In this document: positions 1 through 9,320 of the stretch, piece after piece
Layout of the letters: the number at the start of each line of letters is the position of its first letter
Numbering within the stretch: the first letter of the stretch is position 1
DNA from: Avena insularis
Taxonomy: Eukaryota; Streptophyta; Magnoliopsida; Poales; Poaceae
DNA length: 64,000 nt
Assembly (NCBI GenBank): GCA_023614405.1
Contig: CM042685.1
Location: forward strand, 235,827,661 to 235,891,660
Reading direction: 5' to 3'
Translations under genes and position numbers: made by a program
Notes under the pieces: generated by a model
The model's database searches: none
Told to the model about the DNA's origin: nothing
The model's input: only the letters and a program-made list of their open reading frames with translations

Positions 1-1225
1 GTCTTCTCGTCCAAGAAAGACAGCACCAGATTAAATTACTCCCTCCCTAGCAACATTGAACTGCCTTGGAGAATCTTGAAACTTCTCGGCACGACTGATC
101 AATTGCACATGCCAAGGACCAAGATTAGTGGACAGCAAGGCTAGCTGTCTGTACAAATATAGTTACCCGCCAAAAAAAAATAGTACTCCCCACCTTATTA
201 AACCAACCTTGTTTCCTTAATCGGTCGTAGAGTTGACAAGTAGCAGCGGTATTAACGGGGACTAGTAGCTAGCTAATTAATCATTCCTTAAATCCCAGTG
301 GCCCACGGTTGGCACGAGCATTGATTGCCTAAAGGTGCTGTGTGGTTTTGTCAAACCTTGTCGTAAAAGAAGACAGTTGCTGACCCTCTTTGGCATCTGT
401 GAACGAAATCAAAGGCCAGAAAACCTCTTGGAACATTGCACCTGGACGTGGTTTCATGCAGCAGGGGCTGCAACTTGCCCGGCGAGTTGCTGGCATGGCC
501 ATCGTGAAGATCCAAGAGTCGCGGAAAGGCGTCAACTTGCCCGGCCAGCCAGTTGCTGCTGACCGACTAATCGCGTATCTCTGACTAGTCGGATACCGAG
601 TTAAGTAAGTAACCACCGGACCAATTAGGCAACGGACGCGCTAGCTACGAGGCCTGCACGAGGGGTGCGACGTGCGTGCTGGCTTAAACTAGGTCGCCAC
701 CATCCCATCCCACACGCGATCACCGCCTCACCGGACGGGCCAGCAGAACCTCTCCGGCTGGATCCGCTGCTCGGTCACGCGCCACCGAACACGAGCCAAA
801 AAGTAAAGCTATAGCTACGCCAAGCCAACAAATCTTATACTGTATTATTCATATCGAGTATACATCATGTCGCGTCGTGTTCCATGCCGGTGACAAGGAC
901 GAGCTAGCTAGCGACCTACAGCTCCATCGCCTCTGAGCTTCTGAGCTTTATCACCAAATCAAACTAGGCGGATCGGACGACCTAGCCATTATGCCATCGA
1001 CAATTGTAAGTAGATCGTAGAGGCTGCGCGATGGTCGACCTCGTGTCCATCGGCAGATGGCCACAATTGACACGCCAACAGAAATGCCGAGCAACCGGAT
1101 GAACCACGGGAGAAATGCCAAAGTTAGGCATAATAATGAGATATAGCTAGACATTTCTCTTCCAAACTCCGCTCCCTCCCATGACTCGTTTCCCTTTGAA
1201 TCGATCCTTTGTTTTCATAAAACAA
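1..1225. other. intergenic DNA, no gene recognised
   Basis: No open frame here resembles a plant protein. The short frames near 329-616 overlap one another on both strands and show no motif. I saw no RNA gene and no complete element. Confidence 0.5.
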
Positions 1226-1227
1226 TA

Positions 1228-1487
1228 CTCCATTCGTTCCTTTCTACACAGTTCCTATAATTTTTTAGAAAAATTTCATAATATAAGATATACTCACGTT
1301 ACACAACTCATCTAGATAACTCTTTTTTGGAATTTATTTTTATTTCATATTTCATGCAAATTCCTCTATTTCATCACGTCAATTATCCTAAAGTACTTCC
1401 GCATAAAACTCGTGTAATATTTTCTCCATATGCGTTTCTTAATTTTCATGCCAGAAACCATAGACACTATAGATGAAACAGCGGGAG
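1228..1487. mobile_element. degenerate Stowaway-like MITE
   Basis: An AT-rich 260-bp stretch is flanked by TA dinucleotides (1226-1227 and 1488-1489). The left end reads CTCCATTCGTTCC and the right end, on the reverse strand, CTCCCGCTGTTTC. These resemble the CTCCCTCCGTTCC terminus of grass Stowaway (Tc1/Mariner) MITEs. The ends are imperfect, so this is a decayed copy at best. It could also be a chance AT-rich segment. Confidence 0.4.
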
Positions 1488-1592
1488 TACCGTAGTACTT
1501 TGATGCGATGGCGTATGCACCTTGTCTGTAAGCTTTTTAAGCGAACCTTGACCAGTTGTATGTCTCTACGTTTTCATGGAGAACCTTACTGC

Positions 1593-1671
1593 AAGTTTTT
1601 CAGAAAATGCCATCTTTCCTATAATACGCTTAGGTCGCATTGATGATAAGTTTTTGAGAAAATGCCATCTT
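1593..1671. repeat. 24-bp direct repeat pair
   Basis: A 24-bp unit beginning AAGTTTTT and ending GCCATCTT occurs at 1593-1616 and again at 1648-1671 with one mismatch. It lies just left of the RNase H-like fragment. I have no evidence that it is a target duplication. Confidence 0.6.
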
Positions 1672-1719
1672 GGCGGATTTTATTAATTGGAAAACACACT
1701 TACATCGTTCATGATTAGA

Positions 1720-2200
1720 TCAAAAAAAATCGGGAGGTTCCTCTTGCCACATAGTGAACTGAGGTACCTCCGCTCTACTAGCAAGCACATAAGCGACTCT
1801 ATTAGCCTCTCTCGGACAGTGATTAAAAATAACTTTAGAGAAACCATGATATTGGAAAGAAATGTCCTCATAAATGGCCATAGCTCCTATAGAATTTCCT
1901 CCATTATGCATCACATTGATAACATCTATAGAATCGGACTCCACCATAATTCTGCTGCATCAAAGTGAAGATGCAAGTGATATACCATATCATATAGCAA
2001 GAGCCTCAGTTGACACAACATCTTTAGTAAAAGACATAATTGAATTAGAACATGCGATAAATAAACACATGGAGTCCTGCAAAATAACACCAGTAGCTCC
2101 CGCACCACAATCTAGATCAAAGACGCATCTACATTTAATTTGACAAAGCCCTCAGAGGGGTTAATCCAATCATGGCGATGAATAGACTGAGAACCGCTGC
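1720..2200 (-). pseudogene. RNase H-like (RVT_3-type) domain remnant
   Basis: Read on the minus strand, the fragment begins near 2190 with a W-I-N-P-S-E-G-F-V-K-L-N-V-D-A-S-like stretch. This is the classic start of the plant RNase H-like domain that follows reverse transcriptase in LINEs and also occurs alone. An in-frame stop near 2113 and frame changes around 1950-2000 break the middle. The last 75 codons (1947-1720) are open and carry FNHCPREANRVAYVLA, the conserved C-terminal motif, then a W-Q-E-E-P-P tail and a natural stop. The N-terminal half and any attached reverse transcriptase are missing, so this is a dead fragment. Whether it came from a LINE or from a domesticated RNase H-like gene cannot be told from what is left. 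Confidence 0.75.
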
Positions 2201-2489
2201 TGCCGTGGGCCGAACTAGCTGCTAATAGCCTTGTAAAGTAGTGTCTTCTTTATATTATTTAGCCCACCTGTTATTTGTTCGAGCTTCAAAGCCTTTGGGC
2301 CCTTTAACCTGACGGCCTTATTACATGTGTGATCTTACAATTTCCTGATAGTTCACACTCAACATCCTCTCTAGAAGAAAAACAGGTAAAAAAAAAAACC
2401 AGAAAAAAACGACCCGTAACTTCCTGACAGTTACTCGAGGATCCCACTCTCCTCTCTCACGGGAACACTGACTCGCCCACTACCCCAAG
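2201..2489 (+). promoter_or_regulatory. upstream region of the GT47 gene
   Basis: This stretch between the RNase H remnant and the GT47 start codon should hold the promoter and 5' leader. The last ~80 bases are C/T-rich, as in grass 5' leaders. An AT-rich TTTATATTATTT at about 2250 is the only TATA-like sequence I noticed, and it is weak. Confidence 0.3.
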
Positions 2490-3857
2490 ATGCCCAATTT
2501 CCTCCTGCTCCTCCTCGTCGTCCTGCGCGCGGTTGCCGCCGTCACCGGCGACGCCGCCGGGGACGCGGCGGACCTATGCGCTGGACGCCGGATCCATATC
2601 CGTACCCTGCCCCCGCAGTTCAACACGCACCTCCTCCGCCACTGCGACGCCTCCTTCCCGCTCGCCGACCCGTCCGCGGTGGCCACCTTCGCCCCGTCCT
2701 GCGACTCGCTCGCTAACCACGGCCTCGGCCCGCGCACCCACGCCCGCAGCCACTCCTGGTACCGCACCGACGCGCGCCTCTTCGAGCCCTTCTTCCACCA
2801 CCGCCTCCTCGAGCGCGACTGCCTCGTCGCCGACCCTGCAATCGCGGACGCCGTCTTCGTCCCGTACTACGCTGGGCTCGACTCCCTCCCCTACGTCCTC
2901 GACCCCTCGCTCCTCAACTCCTCCGCGCTCCACGGCGCGTCCCTCGCCCAGTTCCTGGCAGGCGACAGCCCCCAGATCCTGTCGCGGCGGCATGGGCACG
3001 ACCATTTCATGGTGCTCGCGGGGTCCGCGTGGGACCACTCGCAGCCGCCGCACTCGGAGCCCCGGCTGTGGGGCACCACGTCGCTGTTCCGGCTGCCGGA
3101 GTTCGAGAACTTCACATTCCTGGCGTTCGAGTCGCGCTCGTGGCCGTGGCAGGAGCACGCCATCCCGCACCCGACCTCTTTCCACCCGGCCTCGCTCCAG
3201 CGGCTCGACGCCTGGCTTGCGCGGGCGCGCAGCTCCCGCCGCACCACGCTGATGCTCTACGCCGGCGGGGTCTCGCGCCCGTCCAGACCCAACATCCGGG
3301 GCTCCATCCTCGCCGAGTGCGCGAACCGCACCGACGCCTGCGTCGTCGTGGACTGCTCGGCCGGCAAGTGCTCCCACGACCCCGTCCGGTACATGCGTCC
3401 TATGCTGGGTGCCAAGTTCTGCCTGGAGCCGCCAGGGGACACGCCGACGCGGCGGTCGACGTTCGACGCCATCCTCGCCGGGTGCGTGCCCGTCTTCTTC
3501 GAGGACGCCGCGGCGAGGCGGCAGTACGGCTGGCACCTTCCCCCGGGGCGGTACGACGAGTTCTCGGTGCACATACAGAAGGAGACGGTGGTGCTCGGGG
3601 GAGTCAAGATCGCCGAGACGCTCGCGGCCGTGCCCGATGCAGAGGTACGGAGGATGAGGGAGCGCGCGATTGAGATGGCACCCAGAGTGCTGTACCGGAG
3701 GCACGGGAGCACAATGGAGCTGAGAGAAGCGGGCAAGGACGCGGTCGACCTCGCCGTGGACGGCGCGCTACGGAGGATACGCAGGCGAGTGCTCGCGCTA
3801 GACGAAGGTCAGCCGGAGATGATATACGCGCAGGAGGATGACAATGTCGAGATGTAG
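2490..3857 (+). CDS. GT47 exostosin-family glycosyltransferase (xyloglucan galactosyltransferase-like)
   Basis: A single-exon 455-residue protein. Residues 1-19 are hydrophobic (MPNFLLLLLVVLRAVAA) and fit a Golgi signal anchor. From about residue 30 the sequence follows the exostosin/GT47 fold: CAGRRIHIRTLPPQFN, an ADAVFVPYYAGLD block near 130, a MLYAGGVSRPSRPNIRG block near 255, and the donor-site signature EPPGDTPTRRSTFDAILAGC at about 313-332, followed by VPVFF. Three N-glycosylation sequons (N-S-S, N-F-T, N-R-T) suit a lumenal domain. The family transfers galactose or related sugars to hemicelluloses. Clade A members (MUR3, XLT2 and grass paralogues) are the nearest relatives I recognise, but the acceptor cannot be fixed from sequence. 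It is shorter than MUR3 because the N-terminal stem is short. The start is the first ATG of the open frame, directly ahead of the anchor. The frame is intact and GC-rich, unlike the surrounding transposon DNA. Confidence 0.9.
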   Translation: MPNFLLLLLVVLRAVAAVTGDAAGDAADLCAGRRIHIRTLPPQFNTHLLRHCDASFPLADPSAVATFAPSCDSLANHGLGPRTHARSHSWYRTDARLFEPFFHHRLLERDCLVADPAIADAVFVPYYAGLDSLPYVLDPSLLNSSALHGASLAQFLAGDSPQILSRRHGHDHFMVLAGSAWDHSQPPHSEPRLWGTTSLFRLPEFENFTFLAFESRSWPWQEHAIPHPTSFHPASLQRLDAWLARARSSRRTTLMLYAGGVSRPSRPNIRGSILAECANRTDACVVVDCSAGKCSHDPVRYMRPMLGAKFCLEPPGDTPTRRSTFDAILAGCVPVFFEDAAARRQYGWHLPPGRYDEFSVHIQKETVVLGGVKIAETLAAVPDAEVRRMRERAIEMAPRVLYRRHGSTMELREAGKDAVDLAVDGALRRIRRRVLALDEGQPEMIYAQEDDNVEM

Positions 3858-4167
3858 GACTAAGAAATGAAATGCTCTTGGCGACATTTCTCTCTTAGTT
3901 TGGATTTGGACAATATTTGTAACGTGCAGTTCAGAGTTGCTGTCCCATCTTTCTTTTTGTCGAGCGGGCATTTTTGCTCTGTTCTTATTGAGCTGGACAT
4001 TTTTGCTCTTTGTCTTCCGCGCGTTTTGTTTTCCTTGTAAAAGACTTGAGTCATTTGTATTTTGAAGGGTTCCCATGGTGCACTTTGAAAATGGTTTAGA
4101 GCAACTCTATAAATCTCCCCACACTTTAAAAATTGAGATATCCATTTTTTAGTACGGAGAAATTGAC
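3858..4167 (+). other. GT47 3' flank
   Basis: AT-rich sequence after the stop codon, probably 3' UTR in its first part. Short frames on the minus strand overlap each other and carry no recognisable domain. No canonical polyadenylation signal stood out. Confidence 0.35.
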
Positions 4168-4213
4168 AATTTGCCACACTTTATTTTGCAATTTGATTAA
4201 AGTGTGGCAAATT
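4168..4213. repeat. perfect 16-bp inverted repeat (hairpin)
   Basis: The arms 4168-4183 (AATTTGCCACACTTTA) and 4198-4213 (TAAAGTGTGGCAAATT) are exact reverse complements separated by 14 bases. The hairpin lies about 310 bp past the GT47 stop. It could be the core of a small MITE or a fold in the transcript. A second CCACACTTTA-like copy sits at about 4118-4130. Confidence 0.8.
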
Positions 4214-4292
4214 ATCAAATATCCCTTTTTGTCTCGGGCGGGAGCCTTAAATCGCCATAGCCTCTTAAAAGTAAATCGTCATAGCCACTTAA

Positions 4293-4350
4293 AAGTTTTA
4301 TAGCCGCTATATGTATGGTTCAAGTTTTATAGCCGCTATATGTATGGTTC
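4293..4350. repeat. 29-bp tandem duplication
   Basis: The unit starting AAGTTTTATAGCCGCTATAT is present twice in a row (4293-4321 and 4322-4350) without a mismatch. Each unit contains the palindrome ATAGCCGCTAT. A related TCGCCATAGCC / TCGTCATAGCC pair precedes it at about 4250-4290. Confidence 0.85.
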
Positions 4351-4733
4351 GGAGACCGATTTGAGGGCCAAAAACTAGACGAATCCCCGCTGCTTCCTCT
4401 GACTCTCCATCATGTAATTTGTCGTCGCCGACCAAATTAGGCACCACCCCACCAGATTCGGCACCACCACGACACGATGTTGCTGGTGCTTAGTCAATAG
4501 GGGCTGGCGGATGTGGAACTACGGTCGGATGCCCCGCACTCTAACGTCGTCGAGGAGGAGCGCAAGCGGCAAGTCTGGTTGGAAGCTGCGAGGAAAAGTG
4601 GCGCCCGCGCTGGACCAACCGGGTTCTCCTACCGTCGCATAGGCACAACACGGAGGAATGAGCTCGCCTGCTGCCACGAGCCAAGCTCCCCTACCGTTGT
4701 CGGCCTTCACCGACAAGGAAGCCGACTCCGCCC

Positions 4734-4997
4734 ATGAGGAGGCGGGACCCACGAGGAGGCGTAAGCGCGATCATGGACAAGGACTTCGTCAACCGTGATT
4801 CTAACGAGGATCACGTGACGTCGCAGTTGAAGAGGCGCTCTCTCCACACCATTGCCACGGAAGCGCAACGTCTCCACGAGGACCAGGTCTTCGACGATGC
4901 ACAAATGGAGGGGAATCTTGTGTAGGAGATGGAGCATGAGGCTGGCGTGGCAGCGTGGCGTCGACAGACTATGCTCCAGAACCTCGTCAACCTCTCC
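4734..4997 (+). pseudogene. unrecognised broken ORF cut by the MULE insertion
   Basis: An open frame from 4734 stops at a TAG at 4923-4925 and continues in the same frame to the MULE target duplication at 4998. The combined 88-codon reading is hydrophilic and charged, with segments such as QLKRRSLHTIATEAQRLHE and EMEHEAGVAAWRRQ. I do not recognise a family. The sequence past the far end of the MULE (24731 onward) is the original continuation, but it meets a stop at once in that frame. This is probably a fragment of an old gene or transposon ORF. Confidence 0.4.
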
Positions 4998-5006
4998 GAC
5001 AACGAG
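4998..5006. repeat. left 9-bp target-site duplication of the MULE
   Basis: GACAACGAG abuts the left terminus. The right flank has GACAATGAG at 24731-24739, one transition apart. Nine-base duplications are diagnostic of the Mutator superfamily. Confidence 0.85.
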
Positions 5007-5121
5007 GGGCAAATATCTCCTGTGCGACATTTTTCCTTGGAATGGACTGAAACACAATGCCGTTCAAAAGAATCGCTACAGAACGACGCTTCTCGCGGAA
5101 ACAATAGCCCCTGTGCGACAT
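5007..5121 (+). repeat. left terminal inverted repeat of the MULE
   Basis: About 115 bp aligns with the reverse complement of 24616-24730 with roughly a dozen differences by eye. Shared blocks include TTTTTCCTTGGAATGGAC and GAACGACGCTTCTCGCGGAA. Similarity fades after a shared GTG(C/T)GACA. Confidence 0.9.
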
Positions 5122-5505
5122 AGACCATAAATCGATGCAAAATCTCTGTTGCGACGTGTTTTAATGAACTGTGGGGTTAGGATTAGGGTTAGATTCAGAC
5201 AACGGTTTCGTTTCAGCTCTAAAAATACAACTGTTTCGAGTGGGTCCCACTCAGTGCCCGCCCCTATGCTGACCGTCCCGACCGCCATCCTCCTCCATCT
5301 TCTCCGGTGGCGGCACCGTAAACTTTGTGTGCTCGGCAGCGGCGGTCCATGTGAGCTCAGGGGCAGCCCATCGGTGGTGCGTAATCTCAAAACCCTAGCT
5401 CATTCCCTGTGCTTGGATTTGGATCTGACCCAATCGCTTCCCCTCTGATTTCTGATTTCTGAGCTAGATTGTCGTGGCCGGGTTGGCTGAATCGGGGGCA
5501 TCGAT
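5122..5505 (+). promoter_or_regulatory. MULE subterminal region and transposase leader
   Basis: Sequence between the terminal repeat and the transposase start. It includes GTGGGTCCCACT at about 5240, which has a counterpart in the right subterminal region near 24510 and 24555. A promoter is expected here by position. I saw no convincing TATA box. Confidence 0.4.
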
Positions 5506-7242
5506 ATGGAGAGGCAACAGAGAACTTCCAATAGGTCAATCTCACCATTTTTTGATTTGATTTTATCGCATTTGGATAATCACCAATTCCTCTAGCTCAC
5601 TCTACCCGCCTCTACTCAAAACAGGGGTGATTATGAGGGGCGGAGAAAACTCCAATTCAATTTCAAGTTCTTCCCATCTAAAGCGAAACTAGGTGATGGT
5701 AGTGTACGTAACATCGAGAGAGGTACATCTGTGGGTTGGGAGGTTGAGTTTGCAGATATTGATCCACAACAACTGTAGCAAATGGAAGAATTGGCCGTGA
5801 AGAATTTGGTGGAGAAAATCAGGCAAAGTGTTCCTTGGGGTCCACAGCAGGAAGGTGCATTGTTACGGATTGAAAATTGGAAGGGAGAATATTCAAGAAT
5901 TGAGGATGGAGAAGATTTAGTAGATGAAATTGACCGGCAAGATGGATAGGCAAACAAAGAGATTACTTTTCATGCTGAGCTCATCGATCTGCAAGCAGAT
6001 TCCAATGTTGGATATGTGGCTTCAAATTTTGCTTCGCAAATGTCAGATGATGATTGGGCTTCACAGTGACAGATGGTGCCCATACGAACTGAAGTGACAG
6101 TATTATCAGACAAAAATGATGTTGATGCAGGGCATGGTGTTGATGCAGGGGCTAGTATGTATGTTGATTGGAATTCAGTGGAGTTAAATGAAACTACTGA
6201 TTTCGTCATAGCACCAATGGCTGACACAGAAATGGCCAAAATATTTGGCATTCCAGTAGATGACAGAGATAAGGAAAAGGCTGATGAAACTAATTTGGCT
6301 GATGATGGTGGTACATAACATTTTATGAAGATGTAGATAGAGAGCTGATGGAGAATGCTACAGATGATGTAAATGATGCACATTATGATGAGTCAGTTCA
6401 TCTATGACAAGGAAAACCACATTATGAAGAGGGAAACTGTTTCCAAGCATGGGTGAGTTTAGGATGTGTTTCAAAACTTATGCAATCAAGAAGGAGTTTG
6501 ATGCCAAGACTCAATGGACTGATAAAAATAAGTTCTATGCTAGATGTAGAGGTTTTGATGGGGGCTCCAATCCTTGCAAATAGTACATTTCTGCTAGACG
6601 CCAACCAGATGAAAGCACCATTAGAGTTAATCAAATCCCTTTTGAACACACTTGCATTACTAGTTCACAGAGAGTATCAACAATGACATCACAAATTTGG
6701 GTTGCTGAAAAGATCACTCCTATTTTAGCCAAGACACCAAACACTAGTGCAAAGAGACTAAAAACAGACTTGGAAAAGGACTACCCAATTAAGGTAAATT
6801 ATAGCACTGTGTGTAAGGCAAAACAAAGGGCAATGAAAGAATTGTATGGTGATTGGGTAAATACTTTTAGGATGTTGTATAACTTCAAAGCAGAGGTTGA
6901 GAAAAGGTCACCTGGCAGTGTTGTGGAGATAGATACTGAGGTCAGTGATGATGGCAAGGTGTTCTTCTCTAAGTTTTTACCGCTTTAAAGCCTTGCATCG
7001 ATGGCTTCAAAGCAGGATGTCGTCTATATTTAAGCATAGACTCTTAATTTTTAACTGGAAAGTGGAATGGTCAGGTAGCAGCATGCAATGCTCTGGATGG
7101 ACATAATTGGATGTTCCCCGTTGCCATTGGGTTGTTTCAATAAGAGACTGAGGCTTCATGGACATGGTTTATGATATAGTTGAAAAGATACTTAGGCCAG
7201 TCTCACCTTTGGCAATTCATACAGATGCATGCAAAGGCCTAG
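5506..7242 (+). pseudogene. MuDR-type MULE transposase, N-terminal part (broken)
   Basis: The reading starts at ATG 5506. A small first exon (5506-5534) is followed by a GT...AG intron to 5624, and joining gives MERQQRTSNRGDYEGRRK. Stops occur in this frame at 5776-5778, about 5947 and 6068-6070, and the frame shifts after about 6316. The next block (6440-6985) carries the plant MuDR DNA-binding region: GEFRMCFKTYAIKKEFDA, then a C-rich segment with CRGFDGGSNPCKW, then the HTH-like segment 6683-6985 (ITPILAKTPNTSAKRLK). From 6985 the start of the catalytic domain is seen in a shifted frame (LKPCIDGFKAGCR, then TGKWNGQVAACNALDGHNWM, then FPVAIGLFQ) with stops. It ends at the CCTAG duplication of the gag-only element. 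MULE transposases cut and insert DNA with a DDE/RNase H fold and normally act in the nucleus. This copy is dead. Confidence 0.85.
7238..7242. repeat. 5-bp target duplication, left copy (CCTAG)
   Basis: CCTAG here and CCTAG at 17575-17579 flank the gag-only retrotransposon. Removing one copy restores the transposase reading G-L-E-N-A-V across the junction. Confidence 0.95.
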
Positions 7243-9306
7243 TGAAAGAATACGGATGTCACCTAGAGGGGGGGTGAATAGGCGATTAAAACTTTTCCTA
7301 GAGTGGCTCAACAAAGGCGGAATAAAACTAGTGTTTACTTTGTTAAGAACAACCTAGAACAACTAAGGTTCACCTATGTGCACCAACAACTTATGCTAAG
7401 CAATATAAGCAACAAAGTGATAGTATATATTACTTCAAGCACGAAGGCTATCACAATGTAAAGTGCATAAGTAAAGATCTCGGGTATAGAGATAACCGAG
7501 GCACGCAGGGACACCGAAATTTTACCGAGTTCCTCCCAACTTGGAGTACGTCTCGTTTGGAGAGGTGGTGGTATCAAACCACCAACGCCACAAAAGGCCT
7601 CCCATATTCTCCGGTGAATCTCACCCCAACGGGATCGATCCACGCTTCCACTATCGGTGCACTTGTCGGTGGCAACCGGAACCTCTCACAAGGTTGGGGT
7701 ACTTCTCCACAACTTAATTGGAGGCTCCCAACAAATGCCACAAAAGGCCACAATGCCACAAAACCGTCTAGGGTTCCAAGAACCCAAGAGGGACAAGCTC
7801 CAATGAGTCACACGAACCAAATCCTCCGAGGATAACTCAAACCGATGCACCAAATGCAAATGGCAAGAACACCACAAAGGTGCTCAAATCCCTCTCTCCC
7901 GAATTCCACCAAAGCTACAAAAGCTTATGGGGGAATAAGAGAGGAAGAACAATGGAGGAATTCCACAAAAGACTCCAAGATCTAGATCCCAATATGTTCC
8001 CCTCACTTAGAGGAGAGATTGATTGGTGGGATTGTAGATCTAGATCTCCTCTTTCAAATCCCTCAAGAATAAGCAAGAATCGTTGGAGGGATTGAGAGAA
8101 AGCAAGCTCAAGAAGGTCAACAATGGAGGGGAAAACTTGCAAGAATGGTTGGGGAACCATTGGGGAAGAAGGCCCCTTAAATAGGTCCCCCAAAAATCCA
8201 ACCGTTGAAGCCCAAAAATGCGAATCCCGGTACTACCGGACATTCCCGGTACTACCGGACATTCCCTAGGGATCCCAGGTCGCCAAACGCACCTTATTCA
8301 GTACCACCCGGTACTAAGGGGCGGTACTACCGGACCTCCGGTACTACCGGACCCTGGTCTGGTACTACCGGTCACCCCTGAACAAAAACGGCCATAACTT
8401 TTGCATCCGGACTCTGATTTTGATGATCTTGGGCTCGTTTCGAAGAGGACAACAAGCTCTAAAAGATCATGCAAATAAACATCATAGTCCAGCAAGGGAG
8501 GATAGCTCCAAATGACGAAAGGTTTAACCTCTCTCAAAAAGACGAACCGATAAAACCTCCCACATCGAAAACATAATAGAAAATGCATATGAAATCTGTT
8601 TTCGATGAACTAGAGCTTGTCATGGAGATTAACACAAGCTATAAATCCTCACATGAGTAAGAACTAAATAATGGAAGGTTTTACCTATCTCTAAAATACA
8701 AACCGGTAAAACCTCCAAGATCAAAACGCAATAAGATATAAAAGGGAAATCCTTTTTTGATGACCTAGAGCTTGTTATGGAGATTACCACAAGCTCTATA
8801 TCCTCACATGGATAAGATCAAATAACAACCAAATATGATTATGCAAGTATGCAAAGGTTTGAGCTCTCTCCGAACGATGTGATCGAGTTACTCATTCGAG
8901 ATCCCCTCTTGATAGTACGGCTATCTATCCTAAACCCGGTCTCCCACTAACAACATGAGACCGGCAAAAGGGAAAACCTATCAAGATTATACCTTTGCCT
9001 TGAGCATTCTACTTGAGTTCGATGTAGACGATCTTGCCCTTCTCAAGATTGAACGCCTTCCTTGATTCTTCATCATCGATCCATGATCACCGAGGATGGC
9101 AAGCATCAAACATGAGATCTTCTATAGATGCCGCATTTTGAGCTTGCATAAGACATCTTCTTCTCATTTCATCGACCTTTAAGCCAACACATGCTCCAAG
9201 CGATGCCAATGGACCATTACTACAAGTACAACTCAATACACACATTAGTCCACAAAGATTGTCATTAATTACCAAAACCACACATGGGGGCCCACATGTT
9301 CTTTCA
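7243..9306 (-). repeat. 3' LTR of the gag-only retrotransposon
   Basis: 2064 bp; begins TGAAAGAATACGG and ends ACATGTTCTTTCA on the plus strand. It contains a cluster of GGTACTACCGG motifs at 8227-8370. Open frames inside (for example 7557-7835) recur in the other LTR and look like chance frames. Confidence 0.95.
8227..8370. repeat. GGTACTACCGG motif cluster in the LTR
   Basis: The motif CGGTACTACCGG or a close variant recurs about five times, two of them as a 19-bp tandem unit (CCCGGTACTACCGGACATT). The other LTR has the same cluster at about 16494-16640 with a few substitutions. Confidence 0.8.
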
Positions 9307-9320
9307 ATCTCCCCCATTTT
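9307..9320 (-). promoter_or_regulatory. polypurine tract of the gag-only element
   Basis: On the minus strand AAAATGGGGGAGAT directly precedes the 3' LTR start TGAAAGAACATG. This is the expected site for plus-strand DNA priming. Confidence 0.85.

Noticed and set aside
2574..3704. A long minus-strand frame (376 codons) opposite the GT47 gene
   Set aside because: It mirrors a GC-rich coding strand, has low-complexity Arg/Gly/Glu composition and no motif. It is a shadow of the real gene.
7557..7835. A 92-codon plus-strand frame, repeated at 15815-16102
   Set aside because: Both copies lie at the same place in the two LTRs of the gag-only element, antisense to it. Conservation is explained by LTR identity, and no domain is visible.
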